Shown here: piece after piece, positions 8,804-15,796 of the stretch | Position numbering within the stretch: position 1 is the first letter of the stretch | Layout of the letters: the number at the start of each line of letters is the position of its first letter | Origin: Furcasterigmium furcatum | Taxonomy: Eukaryota; Ascomycota; Sordariomycetes; Glomerellales; Plectosphaerellaceae | Reading direction: 5' to 3' | NCBI GenBank assembly: GCA_001599815.1 | Contig: BCIA01000004.1 | Location: forward strand, 1,902,292 to 1,918,156 | DNA: 15,865 nucleotides | Notes under the pieces: model-generated | Told to the model about the DNA's origin: nothing | Seen by the model: only the letters and a program-made list of their open reading frames with translations | Databases searched by the model: none | Position numbers and translations under genes: made by a program

Positions 8804-9774
8804 TCACACCATCTGCGACTCGGATTCCCTCGAAACCTTCGCACCGCTAGATGGTTCAGCTTTTGGCGGGTAGTCCGTCTGCCATTGATCTCTCATAATC
8901 CCAGGTATCTGAAGCACTATAGCTTTCGGCGAGGGGTACCTCTGCCATCCCATCCAGACACTCCGTCTCAGCCCATGCTCTTTCATAATTTGATAGATCT
9001 GAAGTGCTTTGTACCGGTTGCTGGTTGTGCTGTCACAAGCAGACGCGATCTGAATCGAGTCCACAAAGAGAGATGCAAAGACGTTATTCGACCTGGGATC
9101 CCTCTGGCAGAGAACATAACACACACAGCCTGACCCAAGGATCCACATAAGGGTCAAACCGTGAGCGCAAGCCCGTCTGATGGCCAGTGATGATTCGTGC
9201 TCCTTCAATATTCCGGAGACTTGGTCTGACTCTCTAGATATATATTAGTTCGCTCCAAGATGTCATTCGGAGTGACTTACCTGACATCGTCCATCATCCA
9301 TTTCAATTTCTCAATGCCCTCATTGATTCTCTTGAACATCATCCAACAAACCACAATGGCGAGCAGAGAACCAGTTACACCGCACCCGGCACCCCCGAGT
9401 AAACCCATCGAAGGTGTCAGAGCCAGCACCACCTTGAATACCACCGAAAATATTTTTTGGTAGTCCCCAAGTAGTTTTCCGAGGATGTTTGCCTTTCTCC
9501 CTAGCTTTTTGTGTTCTCGGGTCGGTTGCTGTCCACAGACAGACGAGGTGGCGCTCTCCAAGATCACCCCTCCTAGAAGTCCCCAAAACAGGTTCAGGAG
9601 ATATGGGATCCCAGACAGCAGGAAGATGGCTCCATCATGAGTTACCATCTTGTCTAGGACGAAGATGAAGGTGTTCCCTGTGATGCAGAGGAAGTAGAGG
9701 AGGCAGAGCCCAATAAGAGGCCCCCTGGGTGCAGAGTGGCCCTGGAGAAGTGGGGTCGATTCGATGGAAGCCAT
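8804..9774 (-). CDS. Multi-pass membrane protein of unknown family, two exons
   Basis: The spliced model is exons 9774-9281 and 9233-8804 (307 residues). The 47-nt intron (9234-9280) has a GTAAGT donor, CTAAT branch and TCTAG acceptor; the join restores an Arg codon and carries the frame across. Hydrophobic segments fit membrane spans at about 20-40, 49-72, 110-147 (long, possibly two, Gly-rich LLGGAGCG) and 189-206. The C-terminal 100 residues are soluble-looking and contain a duplicated motif, ALQIYQIMKEH and VLQIPGIMRDQ. There is a basic loop at 86-95. The ATG at 9774 is the natural start. I do not recognise the family; it is a fungal-type small membrane protein and its function is unknown. 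Confidence 0.75.
8887..9011 (-). repeat. Internal coding duplication in the membrane protein
   Basis: Two diverged copies of a roughly 35-nt segment lie at 8887-8921 and 8977-9011. Both encode a (A/V)LQI-x2-IM-(K/R)-(E/D) motif in the same frame, 30 codons apart. The copies are followed by Trp- and Tyr-containing stretches (WQRY, WQTDY), so the repeat unit may be the full 30 residues. Confidence 0.6.
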
Positions 9775-10309
9775 GGCGTACTCGAGTGTGTCGTCCGCGA
9801 ACCACTGAATGCCTCGTCTCTCTTATGTACTTTGAGGGCGACATAACGACACGCTGCAGTCCGTTGACCACCCAAGACCTTGGTGCCCCTCGGCTTCGGT
9901 TTGTGAGGGCGTCGGACATTTCACCCACTGAGACACCTCACTGGCGGCCAGGAGATCTCAAGTGCGAGTGGAGGTGGCTTATGCAGACCTCGAGGAGAAG
10001 TAAGGCCTGCACGCGAACAACCAATCTCACAGAACAACGTGGAAAGCTGACCACCACTGACTCTCACATGCATCCGCTTGCCAGGGACCTGTATCCCTAC
10101 CAGGCAATGCCCAGGAGGTGGCATCGTGTGTGTGCGCCAGGCAGGTCGACGCGAGGGGCGGTCTTTCATTGTGATCTCCCCTGCCGTTCCATGGTTTGAT
10201 CCTGGCAGAAAAACAACGCAGCGACAAGGAAGAGGATCAGATAGGGATACTGGTTGAGTGGCATCTGTTGGTGGCCCGTGCCCGTCATGTTGAGAGGGCG
10301 TGAGCTAGA
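9775..10309. other. Intergenic stretch; nothing supported
   Basis: Between the start of the membrane-protein gene and the end of the methyltransferase-like frame. Frames are short and mutually overlapping. It should contain the promoter of the gene starting at 9774; no clear core element was seen. Confidence 0.55.
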
Positions 10310-11080
10310 CTAGCGTCCTCCGTAAATGACCCCCTCCTGTCGCACGCCGGGGCGTTCCGGACGGCCCGGCTCATATCCACCCGTACTCCGACCCCTTGTC
10401 ACCCCACCCTCCGCATTGGGAGAGCTGCACATCGGGGTGTGTGTGCCTCCAGCTCGGCCAGACTCTTCCGCGCGTGTTCTCTTCTGCGCCATGATGGTCA
10501 TCCTATACAGGTTAGTCTTCATCCCTGCAGTGGCATTGGGTGAAGCGTACAGGGAGACCTTCTCCGGGTGGATTCTGTAAGCGGCGAGGTTGCCAGCGCC
10601 GCCAAGCAACCTCCGGAGCACGCCTTCGAGACCCTGTATGTAGCTCTCAAGATGGGACAAATCGATGTCGTTGGGTTTCCGCTTAAGGAACTGGACGTTG
10701 TCGAAGCCTGAGGATTCCAGGAGACCTTTGGTGTCTGATTGATGGACACCCCATGGGAGCGAAGTTACCACTAACCAGGTCACAGGCCACATGTCATTGT
10801 ACCAACCGAAGTCCTCGATCATCAGCAAGCCCCCAGCTGGCAGGGTGTGAAAAGCGACGTTGACCAGCTCAGTCCAGTCCTTCATCGTGCCGTCCATGTT
10901 CACGATGCACACAGCAGCGGGGCTACCAGGAGGGCAGCAGATCTGCGATTCCCTACGTCCGTCAGTGACTGAACATACACTGATAAGGGTTGAATCAGAC
11001 GGTAAGCCTTGATATTTTGTGGGATGATTGTCTTTGGAAAGCTGCAAACAGTGAGGCTTATTTCCATTGTTAGCCGCCAT
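10310..11080 (-). CDS. Methyltransferase-like protein, C-terminal half recognisable; start uncertain
   Basis: A continuous frame from ATG 11080 gives 256 residues. Residues 58-92 (CIVNMDGTMKDW, then LPAGGLLMIEDFG) resemble the late part of a class I SAM-dependent methyltransferase fold, where a strand precedes a PGG turn and a strand ending in acidic residues. The N-terminal glycine-rich SAM-binding motif is not visible. The ATG may lie in an intron: 11105-11042 has a GTAAGT donor, GCTAAC branch and TTTGCAG acceptor (64 nt), which would put true upstream exons beyond 11105. A further 36-nt GTATGT...CGCAG candidate lies at 10971-10936. The last 60 residues are low-complexity Arg/Gly. It could be an intact gene with unplaced exons or a truncated one; the partial duplicate at 12661 shows this locus has been rearranged. 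Confidence 0.45.
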   Translation of the reverse strand: MAANNGNKPHCLQLSKDNHPTKYQGLPSDSTLISVCSVTDGRRESQICCPPGSPAAVCIVNMDGTMKDWTELVNVAFHTLPAGGLLMIEDFGWYNDMWPVTWLVVTSLPWGVHQSDTKGLLESSGFDNVQFLKRKPNDIDLSHLESYIQGLEGVLRRLLGGAGNLAAYRIHPEKVSLYASPNATAGMKTNLYRMTIMAQKRTRAEESGRAGGTHTPMCSSPNAEGGVTRGRSTGGYEPGRPERPGVRQEGVIYGGR

Positions 11081-11355
11081 CGTGATTGACAAACGCTCAA
11101 CTTACATCTGGCCGTTTCTTCAACTTCCCCAGCACACGTGATAGAGGGCCACAGAGAATCATGAGAACCGCGTGGTTGTGAAACGAGGGCAATGGCAGGG
11201 CACATGAGGGAAATGAATGGCGCGCCAAAATTACAGCGAGCAACCGCCTGCGGACGCCATACTTGTACTCAATGTGAAGGCCATGCGCGCCGTTGTGCGG
11301 GCGGCAGGCACATCATGGCATACCTTTCTTTTGACGTCGAGATGGTCAGGGCAGG
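10658..11355. repeat. Source region of the scarred duplicate (three blocks)
   Basis: Blocks 10658-10720, 10892-10972 and 11224-11355 reappear in the same order and orientation at 12661-12723, 12734-12814 and 12815-12946. By eye the identity is about 84, 94 and 94 percent. Block 3 lies upstream of the methyltransferase-like ATG and may be exon or promoter sequence of that gene. Confidence 0.9.
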
Positions 11356-11690
11356 GCCTGACCCATTAGTGAGCTGTCGATCAGGTAAGGTCATAGGCTG
11401 TGGAGCTGGGGTCTGATGGCTGCCAAACCCTGCATCCTCGGGCAACCCGGCCACCCGCGCCAGCGCCGCCCTTGCCTGTGCGCCGGGACCTATTCGGGCG
11501 CCTGCGCTCACCGTCACAGCTGTTGACACCCCATCCCTCCCATTGGAACGTGCGTCACCCGATGGTAGTAAATCATGGCCGTCGCGCATCCCGCATTCGG
11601 GCGATCAGCGGTTGCATAGATAGAACGCCCATCTCTGGCATCTGGCCCTCCTCTCGCACGATGTCCCGAGTCACGCACACCATCCGCAAG

Positions 11691-11698
11691 ATATAAAA
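11691..11698 (+). promoter_or_regulatory. TATA-like element close to the start of the next gene
   Basis: ATATAAAA lies only a few bases before the ATG at 11703. If it is a working TATA box, transcription would start downstream of that ATG, which throws doubt on the start codon or on the element. Confidence 0.25.
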
Positions 11699-11702
11699 CG
11701 TA

Positions 11703-12436
11703 ATGTTCGGTCTTCGTTTTCTCGACCCCATTCCGGACGCTCTGTTCGAATACTCTGCGAGAAGAATTCTTCATAATGGGCCAGCACAACCCGCACCGTG
11801 GCTCAAGGCTTTCGAAAACCACACGACCACCAGAACAATCACAAACACGCCCACCGACTCAACTGGCGTCTCGGCCGAGAGTTCCCGCATCGTGAGCCCC
11901 GCCGAGGGCCCAAAAGCCCCGAACCCGTTACCTCTCCAGTGGCAGCCGGAGGGCACGATCACGTCCTGGTCTGGCCGCAGCTCCAAGGAGGTGAGCACAT
12001 TGTCCCTCCCTCCTCCTCACAGCCTACGTGAGATCCCAGCTCACATACCCAGCTTGGCATCCCCGGCCCCGCCCCCGTCGACAACACCGTCAGCTACAGC
12101 TGGAGCCATGAAGAACCGACCGACGTCTATGTAGGACCGACCAAGGCCCGTCTCTACACTTGCCTGTGCAGTGGGGCGGAGAGTAGGAAGGACAACTTCC
12201 TTCAGCGCCACCTCAATCAGCCAGCGCATCGCCAGGGCCTTAGTGGCGTCTTCCGCTGTGTATGTCGCTACTCGGACCCGACAGAGAAAGGAATGCGTCA
12301 ACACCTGAGAAGTTGCTTAGCTGGCCCCAAGAGAGGCCGCCCCGTCTCCAGACCCAGCAAGACAAATGGCTCGTGTTCTCTCCAGCCGAAAAAGTCAAGA
12401 CAGCCCAGCAAGCGAACGGGAAAGAAAACGGGTTAA
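11703..12436 (+). CDS. Small C2H2-like zinc-finger protein with C-x-C fingers, two exons
   Basis: The spliced model is exons 11703-11990 and 12053-12436 (223 residues). The 62-nt intron has a GTGAGC donor, AGCTCAC branch and ACCCAG acceptor. Exon 2 has no ATG at its start, yet its frame is strongly protein-like. The first 96 residues are Thr/Ser/Pro-rich and probably disordered. Finger 1 is C133-x-C135-x13-H149-x5-H155. Finger 2 is C165-x-C167-x12-H180-x3-C184. The C-x-C knuckle is shorter than the usual C-x2-4-C. The tail is rich in Lys/Arg (KKSRQPSKRTGKK), a likely nuclear signal. A second optional intron of 48 nt (11892-11939, GTGAGC to TCCAG, no clear branch) is frame-neutral. It is probably a nucleic-acid-binding protein. 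The ATG is the first in frame but sits next to a TATA-like element, so the 5' end is uncertain. Confidence 0.6.
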
Positions 12437-12632
12437 GGATTCCTCATTGAGAGATATGCAGTTCACCGTCAGCTCGTTGGTCCTACAGTGAGGTGGTGGA
12501 GACATTTCTACGGCTCACATATCAAGATGATTCCTTACGTTATATAAAGGAGCTCTCTTCCCAAGAAGTAGAGAATCCGATGGACTGTTCTTCATCTTAG
12601 TAATCAAATACGCTCACTCCGGCAATCAGGCC
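12437..12632. promoter_or_regulatory. Orphan promoter-like stretch with TATATAAA
   Basis: TATATAAA at 12541-12548 (plus strand) is followed about 32 nt later by ATG 12580, which opens only six codons (MDCSSS, stop 12598-12600). No gene follows at once; the next sequence is the direct repeat and the scarred duplicate. It may be a leftover promoter whose gene was removed by rearrangement, or a chance AT-rich site. Confidence 0.25.
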
Positions 12633-12662
12633 ATCTGCGCGATTGGCTGCCCAAGCCGTGCA
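12633..12662. repeat. 30-bp direct repeat, left copy
   Basis: A 30-bp stretch beginning ATCTGCGCGATTGGC is identical to 15594-15623 in the same orientation. It abuts the left edge of the scarred duplicate. On the minus strand it can read HGLGSQSRR. Confidence 0.95.
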
Positions 12663-12946
12663 ATTGGATGTCTTTGGGTTTCCGCGTGAGAAAGTGGACG
12701 TTGTCGAAAGCTGAGGATTTCAGCCGAGATCGGGTCCATGTTCATGATGCACACAGCAACAGGGCTACCAGAAGGGCAGTAGATCTGCGATTCCCTACGT
12801 CCGTCAGTGACTGAGCCAAAATTACAGCGAGCAACCGCCTGCGGACGCCATAATTGTACTCGATGTGAAGGCCATGCGCGCCGTTGTGCTGGCGGCAGGC
12901 ACATCATGGCGTGCCTTTCTTTTGACGTCAAGTTAGTCAGGGCAGG
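12661..12946 (-). pseudogene. Deletion-scarred partial duplicate of the methyltransferase locus
   Basis: Three blocks match 10658-10720, 10892-10972 and 11224-11355 in order, missing 171 and 251 nt between them. The first join (12724-12733) carries about 10 nt of unrelated filler; the second is clean. The junctions lack GT and AG ends, so this is not a spliced retrocopy. A minus-strand frame (12955-12626) crosses all three blocks but shifts out of the methyltransferase-like frame in the last block. Where the source has TGA in the frame homologous to this one (block 3), this copy has CGA. It is a relic, not expected to make a methyltransferase. Confidence 0.8.
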
Positions 12947-13586
12947 ACTGGCCAATTGGTGCGCCGTCGCCGATCAGACGGCGAGACTGCACCCCTGACA
13001 CGGGGGCTGATCGAACCAGGCACTCGGCAACCGCCCACACCAGCGAGCCGTTTCTTATGTGGACCATGGCCTGTGCGCACCATCCTGAAGAGATGAGGTC
13101 CCTGCCAGCCAGACGAGCTTGAAGGCCTGCCGTGTCAACAGACTGCTGGGCAGTCCCTCCGGCGCGGCACCACAGTGTCGACACGACCTCTTGACTGCGC
13201 ACTCCGGTGCGGCTTCGTGCACTAACACCGGGCAGGACCCGATGCTTTCTGGTTGCACACCAGCAGAGGATGCGCAAAGAACACCACCCCAGGCCGATTG
13301 TGGCCGAACTATGACTCAGCAGAGCTTCTCGCAACCCCACCCAACTGAAGTCGGAGAGGACCCTCCACACCATCTTCTTGAGAAGTGACCCCAATCAGGC
13401 CAACTCCGCCCAACGACAATCATGTCCGTCGCGAACATGTCGATGCAGCCTAAAGCGCTTTCAGTGACCGAAGGTTACCCCGCTGCTTCGGGATGGGGGA
13501 GATTTGGCCTACAAAACGACAGGGAGACTCCATGTTTTTCAACCTTGATCAATGAGAGGTAGCACGGACTTGAGTTCACCCCAGCA
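12947..13586. other. Intergenic stretch; no supported gene
   Basis: A plus-strand frame at 13119-13388 and a minus-strand frame at 12933-13394 overlap; both begin at a non-ATG codon and show no domain or splice pair. The right part should contain the promoter of the small cysteine-rich gene at 13587. Confidence 0.5.
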
Positions 13587-13877
13587 ATGTGTACCTTCTC
13601 TGAGCGTGTCCACACCTGTGGCCATTACAACAAATCACTGTATCTACCTTGTGACGACGCCAAGAAAAACAAAACCGTCTGCTCATCTGGCAGCGTTACC
13701 AGCAGCTTAACGGGCGCCAGGTGTGTATATTACGGTTGCGATAAAAAACCAAGTGGCAGGCGCGACGGCCCAGGTAAGATCCCTGTTGTCATCTCACCAT
13801 GTCAAGCTGACCGGCGCGAAGGCGGCCGCACCGACGGAGACTTCAACCCGTACAACGTTGATTGGGACGAATACTAG
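13587..13877 (+). CDS. Small cysteine-rich protein, two exons, 80 residues
   Basis: The spliced model is exons 13587-13773 and 13822-13877. The 48-nt intron has a GTAAGA donor, AAGCTGAC branch and GAAG acceptor. It is frame-neutral and open, so retention would give 96 residues. Cysteines at 2, 11, 22, 32, 46 and 51 and His13 form a pattern (MCTF...TCGHY...PCDDAKK) like short conserved fungal proteins with a CGH start. They might bind metal or form disulfides; there is no signal peptide, so a cytosolic metal-binding role is the better guess. The C-terminus is acidic and aromatic (PYNVDWDEY). Its stop overlaps the stop of the converging kinase gene. The function is unknown. Confidence 0.75.
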   Translation: MCTFSERVHTCGHYNKSLYLPCDDAKKNKTVCSSGSVTSSLTGARCVYYGCDKKPSGRRDGPGKIPVVISPCQADRREGGRTDGDFNPYNVDWDEY

Positions 13878-15166
13878 CTCGGATACTTGGAAAGAATATC
13901 AGCGAGGTCAGATAGCGAAACTTCTGGAACATTCTTCATCAATCTGGATGACTCCTCGTGAAGAAAATGCTTCGCTTCCTCATCCCCTTGGAACTCGGCC
14001 ATTGTGGCCAGCAACTTCCCCACAGCCCAAACATCGTTCGCCCTCCGTGCCTGGAAGCTCTCCTCAAGAGGTTCAAGAATGTCTCTCATGGGAGGCGACA
14101 ACCAGTCCGGGGTGACACCTCCTGCACCCCCAACATCAATGAGAACAAGATTATCATCCTTATCTATCACGGCGTTGGATGGCTTGAGATCCATGTGCGT
14201 GAGGTCATGCCTGTGAAGGAGATCGACTGCTTCAGCCAGCTGCTGCGCCCACCTCTGCCAGTATCTTTCAGCCTTGGGCTTTGCCGTGTCCAATGTTCCA
14301 TTCGGATGATGCTCCAGGAGAATCCCGCGAAGAACGGGTCGCGCCGATTGATTGTCGATGGCAGTCAGATAGGGGTTTTCCGACACCACGACGGCCACAA
14401 GCCGCACAACGTTCGCGCGTCCACCTAGCTTCTCCAACACTCGGAGTTCCCGTTCCAACGCTTCGCTGTCCTGCGGCATATAGTCGTCCCGGTCTACCCG
14501 CTTGAACACGCAGGGCTGTCCGGAGCGGATGGTTGCGCGGTGGACTGCCAACGCAAGCGTTTCTTGAATCTCGACATCAGACAGTGGAAGCTTCTCTGTG
14601 TCTGCTTCTCCGATATAGTCGGGGTATCGAACTCGGAACGGGTCTTCTCTAGCCTCAAATCTGAGATCGTCGAGAAGCGAGGCATATCGGTGGCCCGATG
14701 GCAGACAAGATAGCAGGGGGAGTGTCGATGTTGAGGTCGTATTTTCGCGCGCGGTGATGAAGATCTCTGTGACCGTATCGTTAATCAAGGGGAGGGAGTC
14801 AAAGTCGATCTGCTGGCAAAGATCGCGGAGGTCTTGTCTCCGCTGTGGGGTAGTTGAAGCGTCCAGGTTGGTCTCCGCCATGACGATGCGAATCCACCGG
14901 CGGCGACGATTCGAGCGGGCCACAAGTAATTGCGCATGGCCTGGTAGCCGCTGTCGATGGTAGGGATCGTGGTACTGCTTTGGAACAAACTCTAGGGCCC
15001 AACTGGGAGCGGTTGGGATTGACTGGGTTGTTTGTTGACGTGGTCGTACGACGGATTGACGAGCTGTGCTGTCTTTGAGCAGACGGGAGATAAATGACCA
15101 GCTGGCGGCCAGCCACGGCCACAGCACGAAAATGTGCTGGAGAGCGCGTTTGGCGACCGAGGCCAT
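13874..15166 (-). CDS. Membrane-anchored protein kinase, 430 residues, single exon
   Basis: ATG 15166 opens an uninterrupted 430-codon frame. Residues 11-30 (IFVLWPWLAASWSFISRLL) form a hydrophobic N-terminal anchor, followed by a basic stretch (RRRRW at 87-91). The kinase core follows: CVFKRV with Lys222, a helix-C Glu near 238-240, gatekeeper-region GILLEHHPNGTL (281-292), catalytic loop HMDLKPSN (324-331, Asp326, Lys328 and Asn331 kept), IDVGG (343-347, DFG as DVG) and DVWAVGKLL (378-386). The glycine-rich loop is not evident. No APE or large C-lobe insert is obvious, so it is a compact, divergent eukaryotic-type kinase. Active-site residues are mostly present, so activity is possible. The membrane anchor suggests action at the secretory or plasma membrane. 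The substrate is unknown. Confidence 0.85.
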   Translation of the reverse strand: MASVAKRALQHIFVLWPWLAASWSFISRLLKDSTARQSVVRPRQQTTQSIPTAPSWALEFVPKQYHDPYHRQRLPGHAQLLVARSNRRRRWIRIVMAETNLDASTTPQRRQDLRDLCQQIDFDSLPLINDTVTEIFITARENTTSTSTLPLLSCLPSGHRYASLLDDLRFEAREDPFRVRYPDYIGEADTEKLPLSDVEIQETLALAVHRATIRSGQPCVFKRVDRDDYMPQDSEALERELRVLEKLGGRANVVRLVAVVVSENPYLTAIDNQSARPVLRGILLEHHPNGTLDTAKPKAERYWQRWAQQLAEAVDLLHRHDLTHMDLKPSNAVIDKDDNLVLIDVGGAGGVTPDWLSPPMRDILEPLEESFQARRANDVWAVGKLLATMAEFQGDEEAKHFLHEESSRLMKNVPEVSLSDLADILSKYPS

Positions 15167-15453
15167 TTTGAGACCGATCCCTCTGTGGTCGTTCGTGGCG
15201 AAGTAAAGGAGTGTAATTTAGGGTGACGTGATGGGATGGCGCGAAGAGGTGTCGCTTGTTTCCCTTGACACGGACTGATTATTACATTGTAGGTAGTATG
15301 CTTTTACATTCAATACTCGAGATTCTATGTAATACTCTGCGACTTAGAGATGCAGTTAGGCCAAAACACTCACGCTAGTATTAGGCACGAATGTGGTTAG
15401 GTATGTATCTCGAGGTGGGCAGACCCACACCAATCACGACTGATAAGCCTTAT
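15167..15453. other. Upstream region of the kinase gene; no gene seen
   Basis: AT-richer stretch upstream of the kinase ATG (minus strand) and therefore its likely promoter. No clear TATA box or coding frame was found. Confidence 0.5.
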
Positions 15454-15681
15454 CTAATCTTCGAGGCGTCGCTGCTCGATCAATCCCGACCCGTGATTCA
15501 CTGACAACTTCATGGACTGATTACTGCGCTTAGCAAGGGCATCTGCAACTGCTCCTGCCGTCTTGAACTCGCCCATCCAACAACCACGGATGAATCTGCG
15601 CGATTGGCTGCCCAAGCCGTGCACAGACGTTAAACACCGAGTGTCAAAGTGGGAGATCACGGATAGAAGCGGATTCGTCAT
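15454..15681 (-). CDS. Weak candidate: 75-residue protein overlapping the 30-bp repeat
   Basis: ATG-started frame with residues MTNPLL at the start and HGLGSQSRRFIRGCW in the middle; the latter is encoded by the 30-bp direct repeat shared with 12633-12662. No recognisable domain. It may be a fragment of the same lost gene from which the left repeat came, or chance. Confidence 0.2.
   Translation of the reverse strand: MTNPLLSVISHFDTRCLTSVHGLGSQSRRFIRGCWMGEFKTAGAVADALAKRSNQSMKLSVNHGSGLIEQRRLED
15594..15623. repeat. 30-bp direct repeat, right copy
   Basis: Identical to 12633-12662, same orientation, 2.96 kb apart. The flanking bases differ at once on both sides. The pair brackets the scarred duplicate, the cysteine-rich gene and the kinase gene. 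Confidence 0.95.
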
Positions 15682-15796
15682 TCACCTAAGGGGAGTGAAT
15701 GTAAAACCAAGTACACGCCACACATGTACGACAAGGGTCCACCTATTCCGTCATCTAATCATCCGATCAGCGCCACACAACGTCTATTCGTCCGCC

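Noticed and set aside
8546..9133. 195-codon plus-strand frame
   Set aside because: Antisense to the spliced exon of the membrane-protein gene and without domain features.
6403..10356. A 16-bp match (CGCACGCCGGGGCGTT) at 6403-6418 and 10341-10356
   Set aside because: Short and GC-rich with no similarity outside the match; chance cannot be excluded.
11776..11990. Alternative start at ATG 11776 with a 48-nt first intron
   Set aside because: Its frame does not join the zinc-finger exon in phase.
12661..12946. Spliced retrocopy of the methyltransferase-like gene
   Set aside because: The missing pieces do not have GT and AG ends, and one join has filler bases.
12626..12955. 109-codon minus-strand frame as a real protein
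   Set aside because: It crosses the deletion joins of the duplicate, begins at a non-homologous edge and leaves the source frame in its last block.
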